Of a stretch of 51,587 nt of DNA, positions 16,606-24,792 are shown in pieces; position 1 is the first letter of the stretch; the number at the start of each line of letters is the position of its first letter. Position numbers and translations under genes: made by a program. Under the pieces are notes generated by a model. It was not told the DNA's origin. It worked only from the letters and a program-made list of their open reading frames with translations, and made no database searches. Source of the DNA: Thermalbibacter longus (GTDB lineage: Bacteria > Chloroflexota > Chloroflexia > Thermomicrobiales > Thermomicrobiaceae); NCBI RefSeq assembly GCF_023806485.1, contig NZ_JAMSLR010000016.1, positions 1 to 51,587 of the forward strand. Reading direction: 5' to 3'.

Positions 16606-17625
16606 ATGGTGGAGCGGTTCAATCTCACTGAGCAATCACTGGCTGAGGCAAGAGCGCACAGCATTATCCTACCCGGCCGCAGTTTGCAGCACCTCAACGG
16701 CGTAGTTCCTGAAGGCGCTGTGAAGCTTTTGCACTCACTCGGACAACAGGCAGTACCAGCTATTGCCAAAGACCCAGTCCTTATAAGACAGATCAATGCC
16801 GTTGTTCGACAGCTATCATCGAATCACCAGCTATTTCTCGGTGATAGCCGAGAGGTTCTAACTGCCCTTCCTGATGAGTCAGTACATCTGATTGTCACGT
16901 CACCTCCGTACTGGACACTTAAGTCCTATCCTGAACGCACCGGGCAGCTCGGTCTGATTGCTGACTATGAAGCCTTTCTGGATGAGCTCGACCATATTTG
17001 GAGAGAGTGCTTCCGTCTACTAGTACCCGGTGGACGCTTGATAATCGTAGTTGGTGATGTCTGCTTACCACGGCGTCGATTCGGCCGTCACGTGGTGTTT
17101 CCACTACATGCAAGCATCCAAGAGCGCTGCCGAAAGATTGGATTCGATAACCTGGCTCCTATCATCTGGTATAAGATCGCAAATGCTCAACTGGAGGCTA
17201 CTGGAAATTCTGGTAGTTTTCTTGGTAAGCCATATGAGCCTAACGCGATTATCAAGAATGATATTGAATTTATTCTCTTCCAACGCAGGCCTGGAGGTTA
17301 TCGTAGCCCCTCTGACATAGTTCGTATTCTCTCAGTCATACCAGAAGACTGTCATCGGGAATGGTTCAGGCAAGTATGGACACTTAATGGCGCCTCCACT
17401 CGTTATCATCCTGCTCCATTTCCACTCTTACTTGCCGAACGCCTGGTCCGGATGTTTAGTTTTGTCGGCGACACAGTCCTTGACCCCTTTATGGGGACAG
17501 GGACAGCAAACGTTGCGGCGGCGATGTGGGGACGGAACAGCATTGGAATTGAGATTGAGCCGTCCTACCTTCCTCTGGCAATCCGGCGCTTAGAAAAGCT
17601 TCAGCAAGCAACGTTAGCCTTCTGA
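16606..17625 (+). CDS. Site-specific DNA methyltransferase (beta-class amino-methyltransferase)
   Basis: A 339-residue enzyme of the N6-adenine/N4-cytosine methyltransferase family (PF01555). Catalytic motif IV, TSPPYWTLKSY (about residues 100-110), precedes the SAM-binding motif I, DPFMGTGTANVAAAMWGRNSIGIEIEPSY (near the C-terminus), which is beta-class order. The N-terminal ~80 residues are extra and may help recognition. Start ATG 16606 follows AGGAAG by 7 nt; ATG 16600 and GTG 16579 are alternatives. The gene is visibly AT-richer than its surroundings and its codon use differs (TTA, ATA, AGA codons), indicating horizontal transfer. It lies 12 bp before the restriction endonuclease and should protect host DNA from it. 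Confidence 0.9.
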   Translation: MVERFNLTEQSLAEARAHSIILPGRSLQHLNGVVPEGAVKLLHSLGQQAVPAIAKDPVLIRQINAVVRQLSSNHQLFLGDSREVLTALPDESVHLIVTSPPYWTLKSYPERTGQLGLIADYEAFLDELDHIWRECFRLLVPGGRLIIVVGDVCLPRRRFGRHVVFPLHASIQERCRKIGFDNLAPIIWYKIANAQLEATGNSGSFLGKPYEPNAIIKNDIEFILFQRRPGGYRSPSDIVRILSVIPEDCHREWFRQVWTLNGASTRYHPAPFPLLLAERLVRMFSFVGDTVLDPFMGTGTANVAAAMWGRNSIGIEIEPSYLPLAIRRLEKLQQATLAF

Positions 17626-17637
17626 CGCGGAGGTCAA

Positions 17638-18372
17638 ATGACGGCTATTAGCATTCCTGACCGCGTTTTCTATGAAGCCGTGCAGGAATTCTGGCGGGTA
17701 AGGGAGGAACAAGCAGCTCGGCAGCTTCAGCGAGGCACCCCCGATCAAGGCTACCGGGGAGCAGTCACCGGTGGCAAGCAGATGCACGGATTCGCTCGGA
17801 AGATTGAAGAGCTTCTTATTGGTGCTGGCGTAAGCAAGGATGATATCTTTTATGGACTGAAACCCACTACCTTGCCCGGTTTCTATCGGCCAACCAAGGA
17901 ATGGGATATCATTGTTGTCTCCAAAGGTCGGCTCATCGCAGCGATAGAGCTCAAATCACAGGTAGGACCCTCGTTCGGTAACAACTTCAATAATCGTGTA
18001 GAGGAAGCAGTGGGGACGGCTGTCGACTTATGGACTGCCCATCGCGAGAGTGCATTTAGTGTTCTATCGAACCCTTGGTTAGGCTATTTCTTCGTCCTTG
18101 AAGATTGTACAAGATCAAGGAGTGTTGTAAGGATAGAAGAACCACATTTTGAGGTACTGTCTGAGTTTAAGGAGACGTCCTACGCTAAACGCTACGAGAT
18201 ATTTTGTCGCAAGCTAGTCAAGGAGCGCCAATACTCTGCCGCTTGTCTCCTGCTTGTGGACCGCTCAAAAGCCCACGAACGAGCGAATTACGATGAGCCG
18301 GCCGAGGATCTCTCAGCCCGACGATTCTTGGCTCAGCTTCTTGGTCATGTCCTTGGGCAGTTAAGTTCCTAA
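17638..18372 (+). CDS. XhoI/PaeR7I-like type II restriction endonuclease
   Basis: A 244-residue protein with a strong match to the XhoI/PaeR7I family: QGYRGAVTGGKQMHGF, TTLPGFYRPTKEWDIIVV, LIAAIELKSQVGPSFGNNF and NNRVEEAVGTAVDLWTA. The PD-(D/E)XK core is the EWD...ELKSQ segment (about residues 82-104). Known members cut CTCGAG, so this is the predicted recognition site. ATG 17638 follows GGAGGTCAA. It is AT-rich like the methyltransferase beside it. The family's usual partner methylases are gamma-class (NPPY), whereas this one is beta-class with SPPY, so the methylated base may differ. Confidence 0.9.
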   Translation: MTAISIPDRVFYEAVQEFWRVREEQAARQLQRGTPDQGYRGAVTGGKQMHGFARKIEELLIGAGVSKDDIFYGLKPTTLPGFYRPTKEWDIIVVSKGRLIAAIELKSQVGPSFGNNFNNRVEEAVGTAVDLWTAHRESAFSVLSNPWLGYFFVLEDCTRSRSVVRIEEPHFEVLSEFKETSYAKRYEIFCRKLVKERQYSAACLLLVDRSKAHERANYDEPAEDLSARRFLAQLLGHVLGQLSS

Positions 18373-18440
18373 ATCGACTTTGTTATGGTCTCGATCGAGC
18401 TGAATCGGGGTGATGGTCAGCCTGAACCAGAGGAGGCTCC

Positions 18441-18833
18441 ATGAAGGTCGTTCGACGTGGCGAGCAGCCGGCCCAGCGCGGCACTACCTTCACCGGGGAG
18501 GTAACCCTCGAGCGGCTGCTCGAGGCGCAGCAGCCCGGCGGTGTCAGCGTGGCGCGAGTCACCTTCCGCGACGGCGCTCGCACCCACTGGCACACTCACC
18601 CGGGCGAGCAAGTGCTGGTGATCCTCGAAGGGCGCGGGATCGTCGGCAACGAGCGGGAGCAGGTCGAGGTTCAGCCGGGCGACCTGGTCTACACCTCGCC
18701 AGGCGAGAAGCACTGGCACGGCGCAGCGCCTGGCCAGACGATGGTGCACTTGAGCATCACCACCGTCGGCCCGGCCGAGTGGTACGGGCCGGTGGAGCAG
18801 CCACCCATCGACACGGCCCCGGATCAGCAGTGA
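18441..18833 (+). CDS. Cupin-domain protein
   Basis: A 130-residue single-domain cupin. The metal-binding motif 1 is seen in RTHWHTHPGEQVLVILEGRG (His-x-His...Glu) and motif 2 in PGDLVYTSPGEKHWHG (His). It resembles the carboxymuconolactone-decarboxylase-associated/quercetinase-like Cupin_2 proteins; the substrate is unknown. ATG 18441 follows AGAGGAGGCTCC. It is followed 22 bp later by an NTF2-like gene, so the two probably form an operon. Host-like GC returns here, marking the right edge of the R-M island. Confidence 0.88.
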   Translation: MKVVRRGEQPAQRGTTFTGEVTLERLLEAQQPGGVSVARVTFRDGARTHWHTHPGEQVLVILEGRGIVGNEREQVEVQPGDLVYTSPGEKHWHGAAPGQTMVHLSITTVGPAEWYGPVEQPPIDTAPDQQ

Positions 18834-18855
18834 GTGAGATCGAGAGGAGCTGGCG

Positions 18856-19248
18856 ATGCAGTCGGCGCAGCACCGGGAGCCAGCAAAGGACCCTACCATG
18901 GAGGCAGTCGAGCGCTTCAACCAGGCGTTCAACCGCCATGACGTCGATGCGGTGATGGCCGCGATGACCGAGGACTGCGTCTTCGAGAACACCTTCCCCC
19001 CACCAGACGGTGAACGCTTCGAGGGCCAGGCGGCCGTCCGCGCCTTCTGGGAAGCCTTCTTCCTCTCGTCGCCGGGCGCGGTCTTCGAGGTCGAGGAGCT
19101 GTTCGCGACCGGGGATCGCTGCGTCGTGCGCTGGCGGTACCGCTGGGCCCCAGACGTCGAGGGCACGCCTGGACACATCCGCGGTGTCGATCTGTTCCGC
19201 GTGCGCGACGGCAAGGTTGCGGAGAAGCTCTCGTACGTGAAGGGATAA
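18856..19248 (+). CDS. NTF2-like/SnoaL-domain protein
   Basis: A 130-residue protein. MEAVERFNQAFNRHDVDAVMAAMTEDCVFEN, FEGQAAVRAFWEAFF and IRGVDLFRVRDGKVAEKLSYVKG are typical of the SnoaL-like polyketide-cyclase family of the NTF2 superfamily. The start at ATG 18856 has GAGAGGAGCTGGCG upstream; ATG 18898 would still give a complete domain. It is paired with the cupin gene and is a distant paralogue in fold of the protein at 5134. No active-site assignment is possible. Confidence 0.85.
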   Translation: MQSAQHREPAKDPTMEAVERFNQAFNRHDVDAVMAAMTEDCVFENTFPPPDGERFEGQAAVRAFWEAFFLSSPGAVFEVEELFATGDRCVVRWRYRWAPDVEGTPGHIRGVDLFRVRDGKVAEKLSYVKG

Positions 19249-19454
19249 CGCAAGGAACTGGCCGTACGGTCAGCAGATCGACCGGGAGCGACGCGAGATC
19301 GGGCAAACTGGGCCGGGCTGAGCTCGACGATGAGGGTCGCGCCCGCAGCGAGCGAGTGTGACAGCAACGCCTCGTCGCCGAGATGTGACGCGCTGTCCCC
19401 GATTCTCTGACGAGCATGTTTTCCGAGGGCTCGCCCACTGTCCATGGCCCCCGT

Positions 19455-19470
19455 CTGACATCGATGTCAG
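19455..19470. repeat. 16-bp perfect palindrome
   Basis: CTGACATCGATGTCAG is perfectly self-complementary with no central gap. It sits in the spacer just before the truncated Uma2 fragment and 207 bp after the NTF2-like gene. It has the size and symmetry of a dimeric regulator site. No complete gene starts next to it, so it may be left over from the deleted 5' part. Confidence 0.55.
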
Positions 19471-19497
19471 GCTCGCCTACTTACTCCGAGTACCTGC

Positions 19498-19740
19498 GTG
19501 GTGTTCACTTCGGGCCGGACGGCCAGTAATCACACACGCGAGGTCAGGAATAAGGTGCACGACTACCTGGCCGCCGGCACCCGGCTGGTCTGGGGGCTCT
19601 CGCCCAAGAGTCGCTCGGTTACCGTCTACACCCCAGACGGCCAGGCCCGCGAGCTCGGCCCCGAGGAGGAACTCGATGGGGGCGGCGTGCTCCCAGGCCT
19701 CCGCGCGCCGGTGGCGTCGCTCTTCGCGGTCGAGCCCTGA
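19498..19740 (+). pseudogene. Truncated Uma2/DUF820 nuclease C-terminus
   Basis: Residues after about position 14 read REVRNKVHDYLAAGTRLVWGLSPKSRSVTVYTPDG and then DELDGGGVLPGLR-like sequence ending in LFA. This is the C-terminal third of Uma2-family (PF05685) putative endonucleases, which include the KVxxYLxAGxxxVW motif. The N-terminal two thirds, including the first active-site strand, are missing. Upstream sequence (19249-19497) shows no frame that supplies them. It is best read as a 5'-deleted remnant ending at TGA 19738-19740. Confidence 0.75.
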
Positions 19741-19743
19741 TCC

Positions 19744-20667
19744 TCACCCCAGGCTGATCGCACTCACGCCGGCTAGCACCGCCCCCACCCCGGCGAGCTG
19801 TACCGGGCGCAGCCGTTCCCCGAGAACAAAGCGGGCCAGGAGCACCGTGCTCACCGGGTAGAGCGAGCCCAGCACCCCTACAACGCTCAACGCGCCGAGG
19901 CCCGAGGCGACGCCGAAGAGGAGATTCGAACCCGCATCCAGCGTCCCCGCAGTCACGATCAACAGGCTAGTGAGCCGCCGCGAATCCGATCGAACCGTCG
20001 TGTCCCCAGCCGCCGGCTTCACGGTAGCCGGCCTAGATTCCCCCAGCGGTGACTCGCCGCCAAGCGCGTGCCCGAAGACTCGGCGCGCCAGCAACCCGCC
20101 GAACAGCGCGGTGACGACCGCCAGGCGCAGCGCGAGCACAGCCCAGACCGGATGAGCCGTGCTGGCCGCGTTCAGCCCGACCAGCGCGCTCCCGATCCCG
20201 GCCGCGGCCACCAGCCCGAGCCCAGCAGCCACCCAACCCGGCTGGCCGCCAGCCGGCGTCGATGGCGCCGCCGCGGCTGCAGCAACGCCGAGCAGGCTCA
20301 GCGCCATCCCGACGAGCTGCAGCCCGGACGGTCGCTCGCCCAGGGCCAGGCCGGCCAGCAAGGGCACAGCCCCGGAGAGCGCCGAGATCGGCGCCACGAC
20401 CCCCATCGGTCCGAGAGCTAGCCCCCGGTAGAGCGCCCCGAGCCCCACCGCCGCGCCGACCGCTCCCAGCGCCGCGTAGCCGAGGCGGGCATCCCGCGGC
20501 AGGGCATCCCTACTTGCCAGGAGGACAAGGGCGACCAGCGCCAGCCCCGCGAGCTGGGTGCCGAGCAGCACAGTTACGAGCGGCGCTCGCCGGTTAGCCA
20601 GCCCAGCCAGGAAGTCGGCAGCCCCCCAGAGGAGGCTCGAGACCAGCGCTAACCCGACCCCGACCAC
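19744..20667 (-). CDS. EamA/DMT-family transporter
   Basis: About 307 residues with ten hydrophobic segments in two EamA repeats. The first begins VGVGLALVSSLLWGAADFLAGL and ends LGERPSGLQLVGMALSLLGVAAA. The second ends LGERLRPVQLAGVGAVLAGVSAI. The LGER...GxxLxxxGV pattern closing each half is typical of drug/metabolite transporters. GTG 20667 is chosen since the upstream frame to 20757 would lie inside the hydantoinase B gene. It follows that gene by 5 bp on the same strand, so it may transport a hydantoin-related compound or its product (inference). Confidence 0.83.
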   Translation of the reverse strand: MVGVGLALVSSLLWGAADFLAGLANRRAPLVTVLLGTQLAGLALVALVLLASRDALPRDARLGYAALGAVGAAVGLGALYRGLALGPMGVVAPISALSGAVPLLAGLALGERPSGLQLVGMALSLLGVAAAAAAPSTPAGGQPGWVAAGLGLVAAAGIGSALVGLNAASTAHPVWAVLALRLAVVTALFGGLLARRVFGHALGGESPLGESRPATVKPAAGDTTVRSDSRRLTSLLIVTAGTLDAGSNLLFGVASGLGALSVVGVLGSLYPVSTVLLARFVLGERLRPVQLAGVGAVLAGVSAISLG

Positions 20668-20672
20668 TGGCG

Positions 20673-22415
20673 CTATCCCGGCCTCTCCGTCGCGGCCACT
20701 CCCCTCTGGCTTTCTAGCAGCCGCTCGGCGGCCTGGCGCAGCGACTCCGGCAGACACTGCGGGTCGACCAGGCCAGCGCGGAGATCGGCAGCGGCCAGTT
20801 CTGGGTCGCGCTGCTCCAGCGGCCCGTAGCCAGCGCCACCCGGCAGGCGCAGCTCGAGCCGGTCATCCGGCGTCTGCAACGTGATCTGCCCGGAGCGCAG
20901 CTCCTCCGGTCCGAGCCGCCGGCCATTGACGATCACCTCGGTACAGGGACCATCCTGCCCCCCAGCGAGCCCCTTCGGAGGGAAACGCAGCCGGTCAGGG
21001 TCGATGAAGACGTTCACCGGGAGCGGGTACCCGGGCAACGGGCTGAACTCGAGCTGGTGCCCGAAGGCACCACGCCACTGCCCCAGCCCGGCCGAATCCG
21101 GTCGAAGCGAGCGCGTTCGCACCAGGACCGGCGTGCGGCTCTCGAAGATCTCGACCGGCACGTTGCGAGCGCTCGAGGGGAAGCAGTTGCGACCGATCCC
21201 GTCCCGCCCCAGGCTCGCGCCACGCCCGCCGGCAGTGAAGAAGTGCGCGTTGTAGAAGCGTCCGTCCGGCTCCTGGCCGTAGACATGGATCGAATGCATC
21301 AATCCGTTGCCGGCCTGCACCCGGTCGGGCAGCGCCGTCGCCAGCGCGCCGAAGATGAGCGCGTGTAGGTGCCAGCCGGTGCGCGTGCGCGAGCCGACCG
21401 AAGCCGGGACTGTGCAGTTGAGGATCGAACCTTCCGGCGCGATCACCTCAATCGGCCGGAAGGTGCCCTCGTTGGCCGGGACAGTCGGGGAGAGCAGGCA
21501 CTTGAGCGGGTAAGCAGTGTGGGCCCTGGTGTAGGTCAGCGTGCAGTTGATGCCTCCGCGGGGACGTTGCCGATCCGATCCAGTGTAGTCGACCAGGATC
21601 TCGTCGCCCCGCACCAGGATCCGGCAGCGCAGGTAGACCGGCTCGTCCAGCCCGTCGGCCCACACCTCGTGCTCGTAGACCCCGTCCGGCACCGCGGCGA
21701 TCGCCTCGCGCATCGCCCGCTCAGAATACGCCTGGATGACCCGGGAGATAGCCTTGAGATCCGGCAGCCCGTACTCGTCGAGGAAGGCCAGTACCCGCTC
21801 GGCGCCGAGCCCGTTCGCGGTGAGCTGGGCCTCGATATCGGTCAACACCAGGTCGGGCGTGCGCACGTTCTCGCGGATGAAGGCGAAGGCGGTCTCGTTC
21901 GGCCGGCCGGCATCGTAGAGCTTGAGGATCGGGATGCGCAGGCCGTCCTCGTAGATGTCGCGCACGGTGCGGCGGTCGAGCGAGCCGCCGATGCTGGTGG
22001 TATGGGCGACGCTGACGGCGAAGGCGACGACCCGGCCATCGCGGAACACTGGCGTGATCAGGGCAATGTCGTCCAGGTGCCCGGCGCACAGCCAAGGGTC
22101 ATTCGTGATGTAGACATCGCCGGGACGCATCTGCTCGATGGGGTAGCGGGCGATCACTCCTCGCGTGACGGTCGGCATGACCAGGTTGAAGACGGGCATG
22201 CTGCGGTTGGAGTGGGCAACCGAGCCCGCGTCGGCGTCCAGGATCTCGCAGCCGAAGTCCTGGGCCGCGCCGATGATGGTGGAGACAGCAGTGCGCAGGA
22301 TGGTCACCCACATCTCGTCGGCGATGCCGATGAGCCGGCTCCACATGATCTCCAGGCTGACCGGGTCGAACGACGGCTGGGCAACGTCCTGGCCCACTCC
22401 TCGCGTCTCACTCAT
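20673..22415 (-). CDS. Hydantoinase B/oxoprolinase family protein
   Basis: A 580-residue protein of the HyuB/N-methylhydantoinase B family (PF02538): FDPVSLEIMWSRLIGIADEM at the N-terminus, then GDVYITNDPWLCAGHLDDIALI, CLLSPTVPANEGTFRPIEVIAP and PGGAGYGPLEQRDPE near the C-terminus. With the A subunit it forms ATP-dependent ring-opening enzymes acting on hydantoins, oxoproline or related lactams, or acetone-carboxylase-like complexes; the substrate cannot be told. ATG 22415 follows AGGAGGTATTCGATCG. It lies 44 bp after the A-subunit gene. The EamA gene directly follows, suggesting a three-gene operon. Confidence 0.93.
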   Translation of the reverse strand: MSETRGVGQDVAQPSFDPVSLEIMWSRLIGIADEMWVTILRTAVSTIIGAAQDFGCEILDADAGSVAHSNRSMPVFNLVMPTVTRGVIARYPIEQMRPGDVYITNDPWLCAGHLDDIALITPVFRDGRVVAFAVSVAHTTSIGGSLDRRTVRDIYEDGLRIPILKLYDAGRPNETAFAFIRENVRTPDLVLTDIEAQLTANGLGAERVLAFLDEYGLPDLKAISRVIQAYSERAMREAIAAVPDGVYEHEVWADGLDEPVYLRCRILVRGDEILVDYTGSDRQRPRGGINCTLTYTRAHTAYPLKCLLSPTVPANEGTFRPIEVIAPEGSILNCTVPASVGSRTRTGWHLHALIFGALATALPDRVQAGNGLMHSIHVYGQEPDGRFYNAHFFTAGGRGASLGRDGIGRNCFPSSARNVPVEIFESRTPVLVRTRSLRPDSAGLGQWRGAFGHQLEFSPLPGYPLPVNVFIDPDRLRFPPKGLAGGQDGPCTEVIVNGRRLGPEELRSGQITLQTPDDRLELRLPGGAGYGPLEQRDPELAAADLRAGLVDPQCLPESLRQAAERLLESQRGVAATERPG

Positions 22416-22459
22416 CGATCGAATACCTCCTCGCCCCTCACCTGCCTCCACCGGCGACC

Positions 22460-24574
22460 TCACTCGTCAGCCTCGTGCCCAGCGCGCTCGAGAATCAGGT
22501 TACGATAGGCGTCTACCTTCGCCTGCCAGCCGGGTGGCACCACGATCGTCGTCTCGCGCTCCTCGACGATTGCCGGGCCGGCGAGCTGCATGCCAGGCCC
22601 CAGCCGGTAGCGGTCGTAGACCGGGCATCGCCGCTCGCCGGGCGTCGGGTCGTCGAAGTAGACTGCCCGCTCGCCCCGGAGCGCAGGCGTGGGATCGCGA
22701 GCTTCCTCTGGCTCCGGAGCCAGCCGGAAAGCCGGCCGGGGCACCGAGGCCGTTAAGTGCCAGTTGAGCGCCTCTACCCCCAGGCCCGACGGTACCCGCC
22801 CGTAGACTTCGCGGTAGCGCGCGGCGAAGGCCGCCTCCAGCGCGTCCCGCGACCCGGCCGAGAGCTCCAGCCCCTCGGGGATCGTGACGCGCAGCTCGTG
22901 GTACTGCCCGGCGAAGCGCAGGTCGACCGCCCGCGTCTCGATCAGCGCTGCCTCGCCGGCTACCGGAGCGAGGGCTCGGGCAGCCTCGGCCCGCATCTCC
23001 TGGTAGAGGTCACGCACCACCGACCAGTCGCAGTTCTCGAGGGTCGTCATATACGTGCGCGTGAAGGGCATGGCCAGTGGTGCCGTCAACGCGCCGATCG
23101 CCGAGGCCACTCCGGCGCCGAGCGGCACGATCACCGTGCGGATGCCGAGGATGCGCGCTACCGAGGCCGCGTGGGCCGGCCCGGCACCGCCGAAGGCGAC
23201 CATCGCCAGCGAACGCGGGTCGCGATTGCGCTCGATGATGTGCGTCCGCGCCGCTTGGGCCATGTTCTCGTTGACGATCGCGTGCACGCCGCGGGCGGCT
23301 GCAGCGAGCTCCAGCCCTAGCGGCTCCGCGACGAAGCGGGCAACCGCCCGGCGCGCCTGCTCCGATCGCAACGTCATCCGGCCGCCGAGGAAGGCTGCCG
23401 GATCGAGATACCCGAGCAGGAGGTTCGCGTCGGTCACTGTCGGTCGCTCACCGCCCCGACCGTAACAGGCCGGCCCAGGGTCGGCCCCGGCGCTCTGTGG
23501 CCCCACTTTGAGCAGCCCCAGCCGGTCGATCGTGGCGATACTCCCGCCGCCGGCACCGATCTCGATCAGGTCGACTGTCGGCGTCATCACCGGCAGCCCA
23601 CTGCCTGGCTTGAAGCGGTGCACCCGATCGACTTCGAGCATGCGCACGACTTCCGGCGCGCCTCGCTCGATCAGGCAGGCCTTGGCAGTGGTGCCGCCCA
23701 TGTCCAGCGAGAGCACATCCTCGTGCCCGGCCAGCCGGCCGTAGAAGCTGGCTGCGAAGGCTCCAGCCGCCGGGCCGGACTCGAGCAGACGTACCGGGAA
23801 GTCCATAGCCGCTTCCAGCGTCGTGACCCCGCCGGAGGAGAGGACGAGGAAGAGCCGGCCCCGGAAACCCTCCCCCTCGAGCGCGTCACGCAAGTCAGCC
23901 AGGTACCGACGGAGCAGCGGCTTGACGTAGGCATCGGCGACGACTGTCACGGTGCGCTCGTACTCGCCGATCAGCGGCGCCACCTGCGACGAGAGCGAGA
24001 CCGCCAGCTCCGGGTAGCGGCTGGCGATGAGCTCGGCGATGCGCCGCTCGTGGGCCGGATTCCGGTACGCGTGGATCAGCGAGACGGCGATCGACTCGAC
24101 CCCTTCGGAGACCAGCTCATCCACCTGGGCCAGCACGCTGTCCTCGTCCAGCGGCTCCAGCACCGACCCGTCCCTGCTCAGGCGCTCGCGCACCTCGCGC
24201 CGCCAGTGGCGGGGCACCAGCGGCTCCGGGTACGGAGCGAAGAGATCGTAGATATCGTAGAGCTGCTCGATGCCGATCTCGAGGACATCGCGGAAGCCCT
24301 GGGTCGTGAGCAACGCCGTGCGGGCACCCCGCCGCTCGACCAGCGCGTTCGTCACGAGCGTGGTGCTGTGTACGACTTCAACGACCTGACGTGGCTCGAC
24401 GCCGGCCAGCTCCAGCAGCTCGCGCCAGCCCTGGAGCACCGCGCGTGCCGGCCGCCGAGGATCGGTCAGCACCTTGTGCACCCCTGCGACGGTTCCTGCG
24501 TCGACATCGAAGAGCGCCAGATCGGTAAACGTGCCCCCAACATCGATGCTGACGGCGTACCGTGGTGCGGCCAC
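22460..24574 (-). CDS. Hydantoinase A/oxoprolinase family protein
   Basis: A 704-residue protein of the HyuA family. The N-terminal VSIDVGGTFTDLALFD is the ASKHA ATPase phosphate-1 motif and VVHSTTLVTNALVERRG follows. The central region has FLVLSSGGVTTLEAA, LSLDMGGTTAKACLI (second phosphate motif) and EIGAGGGSIATID. The C-terminal domain holds VPPGWQAKVD. It uses ATP to activate the amide or carbonyl of a cyclic substrate together with the B subunit. GTG 24574 follows GGGGAGGACAG. It is the promoter-proximal gene of the minus-strand operon. Confidence 0.94.
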   Translation of the reverse strand: MAAPRYAVSIDVGGTFTDLALFDVDAGTVAGVHKVLTDPRRPARAVLQGWRELLELAGVEPRQVVEVVHSTTLVTNALVERRGARTALLTTQGFRDVLEIGIEQLYDIYDLFAPYPEPLVPRHWRREVRERLSRDGSVLEPLDEDSVLAQVDELVSEGVESIAVSLIHAYRNPAHERRIAELIASRYPELAVSLSSQVAPLIGEYERTVTVVADAYVKPLLRRYLADLRDALEGEGFRGRLFLVLSSGGVTTLEAAMDFPVRLLESGPAAGAFAASFYGRLAGHEDVLSLDMGGTTAKACLIERGAPEVVRMLEVDRVHRFKPGSGLPVMTPTVDLIEIGAGGGSIATIDRLGLLKVGPQSAGADPGPACYGRGGERPTVTDANLLLGYLDPAAFLGGRMTLRSEQARRAVARFVAEPLGLELAAAARGVHAIVNENMAQAARTHIIERNRDPRSLAMVAFGGAGPAHAASVARILGIRTVIVPLGAGVASAIGALTAPLAMPFTRTYMTTLENCDWSVVRDLYQEMRAEAARALAPVAGEAALIETRAVDLRFAGQYHELRVTIPEGLELSAGSRDALEAAFAARYREVYGRVPSGLGVEALNWHLTASVPRPAFRLAPEPEEARDPTPALRGERAVYFDDPTPGERRCPVYDRYRLGPGMQLAGPAIVEERETTIVVPPGWQAKVDAYRNLILERAGHEADE

Positions 24575-24792
24575 CTGTCCTCCCCTCAGCCCATGCGAGT
24601 CAGGTTCTCTGGTTGTTCAGCGGAGACGGACTCCGCCGCCCGTTTCTACCACCGAGCGCTGCCTTCGCCAATGGTCTGATCCGGGAAGCCAGCGGCGCTG
24701 AGCCTCGTGGTCTCCGCCCCCGATGCCGATCGTCTGCAAGTACAATGCGGGCCGGGCTCCGATCGGCTGCGAGGCAACGTGAGGGATTGGCG

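Noticed and set aside
21369-22508. 379-codon open frame on the plus strand
   Set aside because: Antisense shadow of hydantoinase B.
23618-24679. 353-codon open frame on the plus strand
   Set aside because: Antisense shadow of hydantoinase A.
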